A stretch of DNA of 64,000 bases, taken from positions 1,798,001 to 1,862,000 of the forward strand of contig CBDETM010000002.1 of the NCBI GenBank assembly GCA_965242905.1, written 5' to 3'. This stretch comes from Bin5 sp965242905 (GTDB lineage: Bacteria; Chloroflexota; Anaerolineae; Caldilineales; Caldilineaceae). The notes below the pieces were generated by a model that was not told where the DNA came from, ran no database searches, and saw nothing but the letters and a program-made list of their open reading frames with translations. Shown here one piece after another: positions 33,487-42,454 of the stretch (the stretch's first letter is position 1; every line of letters begins with the position of its first letter). Position numbers and translations under genes: made by a program.

Positions 33487-35091
33487 TTACTTGGGTGTCA
33501 TCTCCTTGGCCTGCAGGCGATGGTCCAGCTTCACGTTCCAATTCAGATCTTCGCTGATGAGATAGGCCAGGTCCAGGTGAGCGATCAGGCCGTAGGCGAA
33601 ATCGTCGTAGGCGACCTGTGCGGCCTCCTTCAGCTTCATGTCACGGGCATCACCGGAGAGAGTGCGGGCCTCTTCCCAGAGCGCATCAACCTCGGCGTTG
33701 CAGTAGAGTGACACCACGCCACCGCAGGTGAAGTAGTTGACATAGGAGAACCAAAGGTCGAGGATCTCGTTGCCGTGGAGGTGAACGGCGACCCAGTTGG
33801 GCTGGCCTTCCAGTTCGGACCAGTTATGGCTGAACTGAGGGTTGAAGGTATCCGGCGGCATGACGCTGACGGTGGCGTTGAAGCCGACGTCGTTGAGCAT
33901 ACCGCCGATGGCCTGGATGACCTCGACATGGCCGGCGTGCAGGCCCTGGCGGGAGGCGAGAGTGAATTCCTGGCCAACATCTACGCCGTCAGCCGCGGCG
34001 TCTTCGAGAAGGCCGCGAGCCCGATCGGGGTCATAGGGATAGGGCTGAAGATCAGGGTGGTGCCCGGTGGCGGTCTCGTTGACGATCTGGCCGGTGATTG
34101 TCGCGGCTCCGCCCAGGAGCGTTTCGACGATCAGCTCTTTGTCGATAGCGAGGTTGAGTGCTTCGCGGACGCGGATGTCCTCGAAGAGTTTCTGGTTACC
34201 CATGCGGGCAAACATGGTCTCGACGCTGGCGACAGAGGCGCAGCGCAGGCTTTCATCACTCAACGCCGAGTTGCACTGATCCGGCGTCACGAACTGAGCG
34301 ATGTGGACCTCGCCGGCCTGGGCGGCGGCTGCCCGCACCGTGTCTTCGGGCAGGAAGCGCCAGGTCAGCTTGTCAAAGGATACCTTACCGCCGGCCTCGT
34401 CGGGGTTGCCGTGGCCCCACCAGTCGTCGAAGGCGACAAAGGTGATCGACTCGCCGCGCTTCCACTCGTCAAGCATATAGGGGCCGGTGCCAACCAACTT
34501 GGTGGAATAGGTTTCCGGCTCTTCCTCGATCTGCTTGGCCGAGGAGATGGCGACGAAGTACATCTTTTCCAGCAGAATCGGGTCGGGATCGGCGGCGGAT
34601 ACGTTGACGCTGTATTCGTCGACCGCTTCGGCGCTGAGGGTACCGCCGATAAAGCCGGTGAGCGTGTTGACGAGGTCAGCCTCCCACATGTAGTTGATGC
34701 TTGTGGCGACGGCTTCGGCGTTCAACGGGGAACCGTCATGGAAGGTTACGCCCTCGCGCAACTGGAACTGGATGGTCCTGTCATCGAGCCGTTCCCACTC
34801 GGTTGCCAGCAAGGGGATGATCTCGCCGGTGGAGAAGTTGCGCGTGACCAGCGTTTCGACAACGTTCAAGCAGCCGTTGCAGTTGGTTTCGGCGGCGGCC
34901 AACGTTGCTTCCAGGGAGGTCATTTCCTGGGCGACAGCGACGATGAGCTCGCTTCCCGCCGCCTCCATCATGTCCCCGTCGCCTGTGTCTGCGGGCGCGG
35001 CTGCGGGTGCGACACACCCGGCCGCGAGCAGCAGGAGCAACAGGGCTGCCAAGGGTACAGCTGAACGAATCACTACCTTACGCAATGCCAT
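33487..35091 (-). CDS. Peptide/solute-binding lipoprotein (SBP_bac_5, DppA/OppA family)
   Basis: A 534-residue binding lipoprotein. The signal peptide 'VVIRSAVPLAALLLLLLAAG' ends at a lipobox 'LAAGC', followed by an Ala/Asp-rich linker. The SBP_bac_5 body has 'LATEWERLDDRTIQFQLREG', 'VTFHDGSPLNAEAV', 'STKLVGTGPYMLDEWKRGES' and 'IRVREALNLAIDKELIV', all family hallmarks. It binds peptides or other amphipathic ligands for the two permeases downstream. ATG at 35091 has AAAGGAGA nine bases upstream. The longer open frame to 35328 has no site and overlaps the neighbouring gene end. Confidence 0.93.
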   Translation of the reverse strand: MALRKVVIRSAVPLAALLLLLLAAGCVAPAAAPADTGDGDMMEAAGSELIVAVAQEMTSLEATLAAAETNCNGCLNVVETLVTRNFSTGEIIPLLATEWERLDDRTIQFQLREGVTFHDGSPLNAEAVATSINYMWEADLVNTLTGFIGGTLSAEAVDEYSVNVSAADPDPILLEKMYFVAISSAKQIEEEPETYSTKLVGTGPYMLDEWKRGESITFVAFDDWWGHGNPDEAGGKVSFDKLTWRFLPEDTVRAAAAQAGEVHIAQFVTPDQCNSALSDESLRCASVASVETMFARMGNQKLFEDIRVREALNLAIDKELIVETLLGGAATITGQIVNETATGHHPDLQPYPYDPDRARGLLEDAAADGVDVGQEFTLASRQGLHAGHVEVIQAIGGMLNDVGFNATVSVMPPDTFNPQFSHNWSELEGQPNWVAVHLHGNEILDLWFSYVNYFTCGGVVSLYCNAEVDALWEEARTLSGDARDMKLKEAAQVAYDDFAYGLIAHLDLAYLISEDLNWNVKLDHRLQAKEMTPK

Positions 35092-35327
35092 ACTCTGAGT
35101 CTCCTTTGCTACGTGTGATGATGTATGAAACGCGGATGAGGGAGTGGCGGGGTTGCATCTGCTTCCGTTGCAGCGGACAGCAAGCCCCTTGCCAAAGATG
35201 TTTGGTTTCCCTAGCCCCTCTTTGGGAAGAGCGGCGTAATGGGAACGACTCCATTTTACGGAGAAATTGTGTTGTGTCAAACGTGTTTTTGCATCCTCTG
35301 GCGAGTGGCGGGGCTGTTCCCTGGCCA

Positions 35328-36143
35328 CTATCTGCTTGAAATGGCATTCAGGTAGGCGAGGCTGTCGCGTGCGGTCCTTTCGGGGCCGGGGGTAAAATCG
35401 AAGACTTCAACTGAGAGCCAGCGGTCGTAGTTCAGTTCGTCGAGGGTCTGCAGGATGGGCCGGAAGTCGAGATCGCCCATGCCGGGGCCGCGCAGGTTGG
35501 GATCGTTGAGGTGGACGTGGTGGAAGAGGGGATGGACGGCCCGGATCTGCTCGGGGATGGGGCGGGGGTCGCTGCTCATGGCCTTGGTATCGACCATCAT
35601 TTGTAAGCCGGGGTGATCGACCTGGCGTACCAGCTGGGCGGCTTCGTCGACGTTGACGATGAAGTTGGTCTCGTTGGTGCTGAGGGGTTCGACGCAGAAG
35701 AGGACGCCCTGCTGCTGGGCGCGTTCGCCGCAGGCGTGCATGATCTCGGCGGTGGTATTCCAGGCTTCGGCACGTGAGCGATCGGCGGGTACGTCACGCT
35801 GCTGGGGCGAGCCGAAGATGAGGACTTCGCCGCCGAGTTCTGCGCAGCAGTCGATCAGGTCGAGAAGATATTGGGCGGTGCGGGCGCGGACGTCGGGGGC
35901 GGAGTCGTTGAGCTGGAAGCCCTCGGTCTGTGCCAGCAGCCAGTGGAGGCCGACGACGGAGAGGCCGGCGCCCTCGACCGTACGCCGGATGCGGAGGCGG
36001 TCGGCGGTGGAGAGGTCGGTGACCAGGCTGCAGAGGGTGAAGGGGGCCAGTTCGAGGCCCTGGTAGCCGAGGTCGGCGACGAAGGCGGCGGTTTTCTCGA
36101 GGGGCCAGTCCTCGAAGAGTTCGTTGCAGATGGCGTAGGGCAT
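35328..36143 (-). CDS. Sugar phosphate isomerase/epimerase (xylose isomerase-like TIM barrel)
   Basis: A 271-residue AP-endonuclease-2/xylose-isomerase-like barrel. The metal ligands expected of ketose 3-epimerase-type enzymes are visible: Glu in 'LFCVEPLS', Asp in 'MMVDTKA', His in 'HVHLNDP' and a final Glu in 'WLSVEVFDF'. It probably epimerises or isomerises a keto-sugar or inositol derivative. It lies in a minus-strand run with another family member, a Gfo/Idh/MocA oxidoreductase and a polysaccharide deacetylase, a combination typical of unusual sugar degradation. Start ATG at 36143. Confidence 0.85.
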   Translation of the reverse strand: MPYAICNELFEDWPLEKTAAFVADLGYQGLELAPFTLCSLVTDLSTADRLRIRRTVEGAGLSVVGLHWLLAQTEGFQLNDSAPDVRARTAQYLLDLIDCCAELGGEVLIFGSPQQRDVPADRSRAEAWNTTAEIMHACGERAQQQGVLFCVEPLSTNETNFIVNVDEAAQLVRQVDHPGLQMMVDTKAMSSDPRPIPEQIRAVHPLFHHVHLNDPNLRGPGMGDLDFRPILQTLDELNYDRWLSVEVFDFTPGPERTARDSLAYLNAISSR

Positions 36144-36233
36144 GGCGGAGTCGTCCTGAGGCTCTGTTTCGTATTGCGTAATGCTGGGGCCGCGGGCTTT
36201 TTGTGAGTCAGGGCGGCCTGGTGGTTCTGCGGG

Positions 36234-37109
36234 CTAGGACCGGTCGATGAGCTTGCGCAGGAAGGCCCCTTCTGTCTGCACGATCTCGTCGTCGTTTCCG
36301 GGCTCGAAGTTTTCGGGGATAAAGAGTTCGAGGGAGAGGGCGCCGCTGTAGCCGACGGTCTTGAGATCGTCGATCAGTTGGGGGATGTCGGCTACGCCTT
36401 CGGCGAGGCGTGCGCCGCGCCAGCGCCAGGTTGTGTTGCCGTCGGGGCCCTGGCCGGCGGGTTCGGGCAGGCGGTTGCCGATATGGCAGTGGGCCACGTA
36501 GGGGCCGAGAAGGTCCAGGCCCATGCGGGTGTCTTCGATGCCCACTTCGACCATGTTCTGGACGTCGTAGATGGCGCCGATGTGGTTGGGGTCGAGGTCG
36601 CGCAGGAGTTCGAGTGCGCGCGAAGCGGTGACGGCGAGGGTGCCGGTATGGATTTCGTAGGTCGCCTTGACGCCGTGCTCGCTTGCCAGTTCGGCCAGTT
36701 TGGCGTAGCCGGCGCGGGCCTCGAGGAACTGCGGCCAGTAGGGTTTGGTGCGGTCGTGTTTGGGGGCGTCGATGCGGATCAGCGGCGGGCAGTCGGGATC
36801 GATGGCGAGGGCGCCTTTGAAGAGCTTGAGGACATGCTCGGTGTCGTCGTAGCGGGCGTTGGGCGCGAGCGCGGCGACGCGTACGCCAGTCCGTTTGACG
36901 GCGGCGCGAATCTGCGGGGCTTTGTCAAGGATATTGTCCGGGCTGACGTCAGAGAGATGGCGGCCCCAGAAGAAGGGCTGGGCGTTGGGGTCATCGGGGT
37001 TGTAGCGGCAGCGCAGTTCGACGGCGTCGTAGCCGTACTCCTGCAGTTTGTCGAAGGTCTCGTCCAGTTCCCAGCGGGGAAGCATGACGGATGTGCAACT
37101 CAGTTCCAT
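36234..37109 (-). CDS. Sugar phosphate isomerase/epimerase (second paralog)
   Basis: A 291-residue TIM-barrel protein of the same superfamily as the downstream gene. Metal-ligand candidates are Glu in 'ATYEIHTGTL', Asp in 'AIYDVQNMV', His in 'VAHCHIGN' and Glu in 'LSLELFIPENF'. The 'GYDAVELRCRYN' strand is the typical N-terminal barrel motif. The two paralogs differ widely, so they probably act on consecutive intermediates. An ATG at 37109 is preceded by AAAGGAG (about 37117-37123). Confidence 0.85.
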   Translation of the reverse strand: MELSCTSVMLPRWELDETFDKLQEYGYDAVELRCRYNPDDPNAQPFFWGRHLSDVSPDNILDKAPQIRAAVKRTGVRVAALAPNARYDDTEHVLKLFKGALAIDPDCPPLIRIDAPKHDRTKPYWPQFLEARAGYAKLAELASEHGVKATYEIHTGTLAVTASRALELLRDLDPNHIGAIYDVQNMVEVGIEDTRMGLDLLGPYVAHCHIGNRLPEPAGQGPDGNTTWRWRGARLAEGVADIPQLIDDLKTVGYSGALSLELFIPENFEPGNDDEIVQTEGAFLRKLIDRS

Positions 37110-37176
37110 ACGAAACTCCTTTATGACGGAGAGAGAAGGAGAGCGAATAACGGGAAGATTCCACGCGTCGCTTCTG

Positions 37177-38235
37177 TCAGATTACACCGGGATTGAGTTC
37201 ACGGCACTTTTCGAGGACCGCGATCTGGGCGCGTACGCTTTCGGGGGTGATGTCGAGCTCTTCGCCCTGGCGGATGGACGCGTAGAGGGCGCGATATAGT
37301 TCCTGTACGCCACCCGCGCCATCGTAGGCAAAGGAGAGTTGCTCCTCCTTCCAGGGAAGCTGTTCGCGATTGTAGACGCGGTCACGGGCGATGGGCGCCT
37401 CGTCCAGCACCAGGGACGGCGCCTCGGCGGGATCGAAGTATTTCAGATGTGCTTCTTCGCGGTAACAGGCCATGGAGCCTTGCGTTCCCAGGACCAGGAA
37501 GTTCGGCTGGGGGAAGGCACAGGCGGTGGTTATGTTGATTTCAACCAAGGGACCTTGGCCAGGCTTGGGTTTGAGGATGACCTTGACGTGGCTGTCGGCG
37601 TCGCCGGCGTAGAGTGGCGTGGCCTCCATGTGGCAGAAGACGTCCGGCTCGGGGTCGTCGATCAGGAGCATACCCATGTCGACGAAATGGGGGCCGCTGT
37701 TGTTGAGCATGCCGCCGCCGTAGCGCTTCATGGTCTGCCAGTCCCAGCGGCGGCCGAAGCCGCCGTTGTGGATGCGGACCTCGATGATGCGTCCGAGAAC
37801 GCCGGAGGCGATCACCTCCCTCACTTTGACGAAGTCAGCGGCGTAGCGCAGATTCTGGTGCACGGTGAGGATCTGGCCGGTCTCCTTGGCGACGGCGAGC
37901 ATGGCGTCGGCGCCGGCGAGGTCGCTGGCCATGGGTTTCTCGACGATGACGTGCTGCCCGGCGCGCATGGCCGCGATCGCCTGTTCGGCATGAAGATTGC
38001 TGGGTGTGGCGACCACCATAAGCTCGACGGCTTTATCGACGACCAGCTCCTCGTATGTGGCGTAGGCGAGGCAGTCGAAGCGTTCGATGGCTTCGGTCTG
38101 GCGGTCGGGGTCGGGGTCGCAGACGGCGACGACGCGGAACTGGTCGGGGAGGTGGGCACAGGCGTTGGCGTGGTTGTTCCAGCCGGTGCGGCCGAGGCCG
38201 GCGATGGCAACGTTGATGGGTGTTTGGTCTGTCAT
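37177..38235 (-). CDS. Gfo/Idh/MocA-family oxidoreductase
   Basis: A 352-residue NAD(P)-dependent sugar/inositol dehydrogenase. The Rossmann domain begins 'INVAIAGLGRTGWNNHANAC' with GxGxxG, followed by 'VVAVCDPDPDR'. The catalytic motif 'VEKPMASD' contains the conserved Lys. The C-terminal alpha/beta domain has 'NNSGPHFVDMGMLL', with the His of the GGGxxxDxGxH-type motif. The start is ATG at 38235 ('MTDQTPI'). A longer frame to 38274 translates the heptad repeat and is rejected. Confidence 0.9.
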   Translation of the reverse strand: MTDQTPINVAIAGLGRTGWNNHANACAHLPDQFRVVAVCDPDPDRQTEAIERFDCLAYATYEELVVDKAVELMVVATPSNLHAEQAIAAMRAGQHVIVEKPMASDLAGADAMLAVAKETGQILTVHQNLRYAADFVKVREVIASGVLGRIIEVRIHNGGFGRRWDWQTMKRYGGGMLNNSGPHFVDMGMLLIDDPEPDVFCHMEATPLYAGDADSHVKVILKPKPGQGPLVEINITTACAFPQPNFLVLGTQGSMACYREEAHLKYFDPAEAPSLVLDEAPIARDRVYNREQLPWKEEQLSFAYDGAGGVQELYRALYASIRQGEELDITPESVRAQIAVLEKCRELNPGVI

Positions 38236-38237
38236 GT

Positions 38238-38270
38238 GAGTTTTCAGTTTTGAGTTTTTAGTTTTTAGTG
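38238..38270. repeat. Heptad tandem repeat (AT-rich, units like GTTTTTA)
   Basis: Successive 7-base units TTTTCAG, TTTTGAG, TTTTTAG and TTTTTAG lie directly upstream of the Gfo/Idh/MocA start codon. The period matches that of the AGTGG-type heptads, but the unit is AT-rich. Confidence 0.7.
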
Positions 38271-38323
38271 GCACTCCTCGTAAGGAGCAGATTGCCAGAT
38301 CCTGACCGGCAATAGACCGGTAT

Positions 38324-39193
38324 TCAGATTAGCTCCGGATGCTGGAGGATATGCTGATAGATGTGGTTGCAGGAGGTCAGCTTCATATTCTGGCTGGCGT
38401 GATCGAGCAGGAGGCCGATCTGGGCGGCCTGTTGGTCGATACGGTAGATGGACCAGGGGTGGAAGATGGGCATGTAGTAAAGAAGGTTCTGCTGCGTGCA
38501 ATAGTCGATGCCGGGGGCGTAGGCTTCGTAGACGCCCTGGGCGTCGCGGGGCATTTCGGTGGGATAGGGCCAGGGCAGGAGCGGGGGCCAGTGGACGGTG
38601 GCCGGCTGGCCGGTGAGGACGTTGTCGTGCCAGGCATGGGATGGCGTTTCCAGGAGATCGGGGAAGCCATCCTCAGCATACCAGAAAGGCTGATCAAGTA
38701 AAGCGGGGAAGGTCCCTTTTGGCCCCAAGCCAACGCTGCGCACGTAGCGGTAACCGGCCTCCCACATCACCTCCAGAACGGCAGGATGGCCGCGGAAGCC
38801 GTTGGTGTAGCCGCCGGGCGCGGTGAGGCCGTTGACTGTGCGACCGAAGGTGTCTTCGATCAGTTTTTTGGCGTCGCCCAGTTCATAACGGAGCGCGGCT
38901 CTGTCGTCGCCCAGTTCTTTCAGGTTGGGATGGGTGAAGGTGTGGCACTGGATATCGAAAAGGGGATTGTCGAGAATAGTGTGCAGTTCGGGGCCGCAGA
39001 GCTCCAGCATTTTGGCGACAAGGAAGAAGGAAGCGGGCGCGTCGCGCTGCAGGTGGGCGTCGGCTACGGTGCGCACGCCGTCGAGGAATTCAGCGATGTG
39101 TTCAGGCGTGTAGCTGAAACCCTTTTGACGCCGGTCCTTATCCCACCAGGGGTATACGCCCTCTGTGTCGTAGGCGGCGACGTAATAGGACAT
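38324..39193 (-). CDS. Polysaccharide deacetylase-family protein (NodB-like)
   Basis: A 289-residue carbohydrate esterase-4-like protein. It has the metal site 'YDTEG' (in place of TFDDG), 'CHTFTHPNL' (HxxxH) and the C-terminal 'WSIYRIDQQ' region. 'TAPGGYTNGFRGH' supplies the RxPxG-like loop. Members remove N-acetyl or other acyl groups from glycans, and some act on peptides or allantoin. No signal peptide is seen, so it acts in the cytoplasm. The start is ATG at 39193 with GAGAGG six bases upstream; the longer frame to 39241 lacks this. Confidence 0.82.
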   Translation of the reverse strand: MSYYVAAYDTEGVYPWWDKDRRQKGFSYTPEHIAEFLDGVRTVADAHLQRDAPASFFLVAKMLELCGPELHTILDNPLFDIQCHTFTHPNLKELGDDRAALRYELGDAKKLIEDTFGRTVNGLTAPGGYTNGFRGHPAVLEVMWEAGYRYVRSVGLGPKGTFPALLDQPFWYAEDGFPDLLETPSHAWHDNVLTGQPATVHWPPLLPWPYPTEMPRDAQGVYEAYAPGIDYCTQQNLLYYMPIFHPWSIYRIDQQAAQIGLLLDHASQNMKLTSCNHIYQHILQHPELI

Positions 39194-39276
39194 GGTGTGC
39201 CTCTCTTTCATTCGGTCAGTATGTCGCGGGCGGAGCTTCACGATCGCTGAAGCGAAATCTCAGCTGCAGCGCCCTT

Positions 39277-40365
39277 CTACAGCTTACTCATCTTCTCCAG
39301 GACCGGCCAGAAGTCCAACTGTTCGACAGCGTGGCTGCGGTAGATGCCGACGCCGTTGGCGCCGCAGTCCATGGCGACTTCGGCGGCGCGCAGCATCTGG
39401 TCGGGCTGCTGGAAGCTGCCGGGGTGGTAACAGGAGAGCTCGGCGATGACGGGTGTGCGGCCGGCGGAGACTTCGACGGCGTAGGTGAGCTGGCGCTGGA
39501 GTGCGTCGAGGTCGGAGTTGGTGCGGAACCAGATGTAGAACTCGTCGACGAGGCCCTGCTCGAGCCAGGTTGGCCAGTCGTGCAGGAGCTTGAGGTAGTC
39601 CTCTTTTTCGCCGGCGATTAGGGTGGTGGAGAAGACGGCGTGGGGCTTGGCCTGCTTGACGGCGGCGCGCATCTCGCTCAGGGCCAGGGTGACGTAGTCA
39701 GCGCGGAACTGCAGCCATTCGGGGTCGTCGTTGGGCAGGTCGAACGGGTTTTTGCCGTGTTTGGCCTGGAACTCGTTGACGGTGCGGTCTTCGTAGCCGT
39801 AAGGGACGGCGCCGTTTTCGTCTTCGTTTCCGAGCACGAACTCGACCTGGATGCCATCGCCCTGGGTGCGGGCGAGCGTCTCAAGGAACTGATCTGTCTG
39901 TTCGGCGCGCACTTCGGGGAAGGCGGCGCTGAGGTAGAGATCGTCGCCGGGCTGCAAGGTGTAGGAACGGGTGCGGGTGAGGCTGCGGAACTGCGGATTC
40001 TTGGCGGCGAAGTCGGTCATGGTGGTTGTTACTTTGGGGGCGTCGTAGATGGGGCGGTGGCTGTCCAGGATGGCGCGGGCCTCGGCCGCGGTCACGGGGG
40101 GGCGCAGAAAGTCGAGGGACCAGCCGTAGGTGACGCGTGCCCAGCCGTGACGGGGGAAGGAGTTGTAGTTGATGTAGGGGTCGACGTTGATGCCGACGGC
40201 ATGGGCGGCTTCGGTGAGGGCGCGGGTCTGGTCTCCGCCGACGATTTTGGTGACGCCGACGTTGGCGCATTTTTGCACCCAGGCGGGCAGAAAGTCGGCG
40301 TAGTCGGGTTCTGAGGGAATCCTCTCTACAACGGGCGGTCCCCAGAGTACGAGGCGATCAGGCAT
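39277..40365 (-). CDS. Predicted TIM-barrel glycoside-hydrolase-like protein
   Basis: A 362-residue cytoplasmic protein of probable (beta/alpha)8 fold. The regularly spaced strand ends are 'VTKIVGGDQT', 'VDPYINYNSF', 'VEFVLGNEDENG', 'AVFSTTLIAGEKED', 'VDEFYIWF', 'PVIAELSCYHPG' and 'GANGVGIYRSH'. Acidic residues in 'VLGNEDEN' and 'VIAELS' are where retaining glycosidases carry catalytic Glu residues. I cannot assign a GH number. ATG at 40365 has AGAGGA about nine bases upstream. It is co-oriented with the deacetylase and the epimerases. Confidence 0.6.
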   Translation of the reverse strand: MPDRLVLWGPPVVERIPSEPDYADFLPAWVQKCANVGVTKIVGGDQTRALTEAAHAVGINVDPYINYNSFPRHGWARVTYGWSLDFLRPPVTAAEARAILDSHRPIYDAPKVTTTMTDFAAKNPQFRSLTRTRSYTLQPGDDLYLSAAFPEVRAEQTDQFLETLARTQGDGIQVEFVLGNEDENGAVPYGYEDRTVNEFQAKHGKNPFDLPNDDPEWLQFRADYVTLALSEMRAAVKQAKPHAVFSTTLIAGEKEDYLKLLHDWPTWLEQGLVDEFYIWFRTNSDLDALQRQLTYAVEVSAGRTPVIAELSCYHPGSFQQPDQMLRAAEVAMDCGANGVGIYRSHAVEQLDFWPVLEKMSKL

Positions 40366-40428
40366 CTTTTCTAATCCTCTTGGTGGTGGAGAGTTGCTCG
40401 TTGCCGGCGGTGTCACCGGCTGGTGTGG

Positions 40429-41613
40429 TTACAGTTCTTCGTCCAACCCTTCCAGAAGGCGGTCCACCTCACTTTCGTCGTTGAAGGCGGCGACGGAGAT
40501 GCGCATGGCGACCTTGACCGGGTCGGGCGGGGCGGTCAGCCATTGGGATTTGACGACGGTCTGATGGCGTGCGTGCATCCGGTCGACCAGGCCGTCCATG
40601 TCGGTCTTGGTGAAGCCGTCGAACATCAGCGAGGTGATTCCGGCGGACTTGCCGGGTTCCTGGGGGGTGATAATGCGGGCGCGGTCGATGTGGCCGACGC
40701 CCTGGCGCAGGCGGCCGGAGAGCTGGGTTATTCTTTCCTGCATTGTATCCAGGCCGATGCTTTGCACTATTTCGACGGCGCGGCCGAGTCCGACGACGAG
40801 GGCGTGGTTGTAGGTACCGATCTCGGTGCGGGAGCGGGCGGTCGGCGCGGGCGTGGGGGCATCGGGCAGCGACCAAGGGCTGCGGTCGGGAATGAAGTTG
40901 GGGTGGAAGCCGGAGATCTGATTCTCAGAGATAAACATATAGCCGGTGCCCATGGGGCCGAGCAGCCATTTGTGGCCGGAACCGACGGCAAAATCGCAGT
41001 CAAGCTCCTTCAAGTCCACCGGCATCTGGCCGACCGATTGGGCCAGGTCGAGCATGACGGGGACGCCGGCGTCGTGGGCGATGGCGGCTGCCTGCTTGCA
41101 GGGGAGGAGGCGGCCGTTGGGGGAGGCGATGTGGCTGAGGCATATCAGGCGGGTGCGGTCGGTGAGCACGGATGCGAGATCGCCGAGGAGATGTTCGTCG
41201 TACACTTCGCCAAGCACGATGGTCTTCACGCCGTGTGTCTCCTCTAGGGCGTAGGAGAGACCGTAGGTGCTGACATGCTCGAGCGAGGTCATGACGAACT
41301 CGTCGCCCTCCTGCCAGTCGAGACCGCGCACGATCTGTTGCATGGCGCGGGAGGTGTTGGTCTCGATGCCGAGCTCCTCTTCCTGGACGTTGAGCATTCG
41401 GGCCAGCCCGCTGCGGGCGGCGGCTTCGCGTTCGATGTGCGACTGCCTGCCGGCGGGGGTTGCGGGGCCGTGGCGGGCCTCGGTTTCCATTGTTTCCCGT
41501 ACTGCCTGGAGCACGGAGTCGCTGGCGGGTCCGTAGGTCCCGGTCTGAAAATATCCGACTTCCGCGGTCATGGGAAGATCCTGCCGAAGCTGTTCAACCG
41601 TCATGCGTGACAT
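40429..41613 (-). CDS. PLP-dependent class V aminotransferase-family protein
   Basis: A 394-residue fold-type I PLP enzyme. The cofactor Lys is K215 in 'GSGHKWLLGPMGTGY', and 'VMLDLAQSVGQ' supplies the Asp (D189) that pairs with the PLP nitrogen. 'NTSRAMQQIVRGL' is the phosphate-binding region. Members include cysteine desulfurase-like, isopenicillin-N-epimerase-like and kynureninase-like enzymes; the lack of a Cys-rich loop makes cysteine desulfurase unlikely. The start is ATG at 41613 or 41604. A much longer frame continues to 42249 but runs through the intergenic repeat and is rejected. It is the first gene of the minus-strand run. Confidence 0.85.
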   Translation of the reverse strand: MSRMTVEQLRQDLPMTAEVGYFQTGTYGPASDSVLQAVRETMETEARHGPATPAGRQSHIEREAAARSGLARMLNVQEEELGIETNTSRAMQQIVRGLDWQEGDEFVMTSLEHVSTYGLSYALEETHGVKTIVLGEVYDEHLLGDLASVLTDRTRLICLSHIASPNGRLLPCKQAAAIAHDAGVPVMLDLAQSVGQMPVDLKELDCDFAVGSGHKWLLGPMGTGYMFISENQISGFHPNFIPDRSPWSLPDAPTPAPTARSRTEIGTYNHALVVGLGRAVEIVQSIGLDTMQERITQLSGRLRQGVGHIDRARIITPQEPGKSAGITSLMFDGFTKTDMDGLVDRMHARHQTVVKSQWLTAPPDPVKVAMRISVAAFNDESEVDRLLEGLDEEL

Positions 41614-41827
41614 TGCCTGGGCCTTGTGCTGGATGGCGTTGGAAAGAAGACCCCCGACGGGATGTTTTCGGGCGCTGTGAAGGCCTGAAGGAATCACCGG
41701 GAGGGTACTGCGAATGATAAACGACAATGACAGATTCTGTCTAAGGTGGACTGTAGCGGTAGACAGAAGTGGGGGGGTGCATCCCAAATTTGGGGTGGGA
41801 ACAGTCTGGCGGGGAATCCGTGACAGT

Positions 41828-42110
41828 GGTGGTTGAAATTGTTTGCCCGCTTTTGGAGAGGGGCGGGGCAGGCGGAAAGTCTGACCGTACGGTTGGGTCA
41901 GTTGTTTGGGGGTCACAGTGCCTAACCCTACGGGGATTTGATGGGACAGGCGGGACCTGGTCTGGCTGAACTCCTTCGACATGGGACCTGTCACCAATAT
42001 CGACACACGGTCGGCGAGGCATGTTGTAGGAGAGGGGGCGTTGCGGGGGCGGAGCCCCCGCACAAGGGAGGGCCGAATAGGCCCGACCGCCCAAAGGCGA
42101 GGAGAGAGGA
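41828..42110. repeat. Interspersed intergenic repeat, copy C; no gene in 41614-42454
   Basis: The roughly 800-base gap between divergent genes holds no supported gene. Positions 41828-41950 match the first part of copy B (30850-30985). Positions 42035-42110 match copy A (7883-7958) nearly base for base. The match includes the hairpin GCGGGGGC (42043-42050), GGA, GCCCCCGC (42054-42061). Promoters for both flanking genes should lie here, but none is clear. Confidence 0.7.
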
Positions 42111-42454
42111 GAAAGTGCTCTGATTGGCCTGGAGAGATAGGAACGTGAACTGGAGGCGGCTTAGTCCTCAACTGATACACGGAAGAGCTCGCCCCCTCTT
42201 TGGGATGCACCCGAAGTGGGGAGCGGGTTGGCAGAACGTGGCGCGTCAAGTAAGATTGAAGATCGCCGGGGGGAGTGAACTGCAGTGGTCAGCTACTGCG
42301 GCGCTTGAGTAAACATGGGTGTGTAGAGGAGTGAGGGGGGCCATCTTTCGGCCAGATCGGAGTCAGGAACTGACTGCGGCCAGATTGGAATTGATTTTGT
42401 TGGAAGAGGTTGGTGGCGAGTGAAGGACTGTTGCCGCCGCTCGGGAACTCGTTG

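Noticed and set aside
35092..35328. 79-codon N-terminal extension of the peptide-binding protein
   Set aside because: A strong ribosome binding site and a proper lipoprotein signal peptide begin at ATG 35091.
41614..42249. N-terminal extension of the aminotransferase frame
   Set aside because: The extra 212 codons translate the intergenic repeat; the family N-terminus matches ATG 41613/41604.
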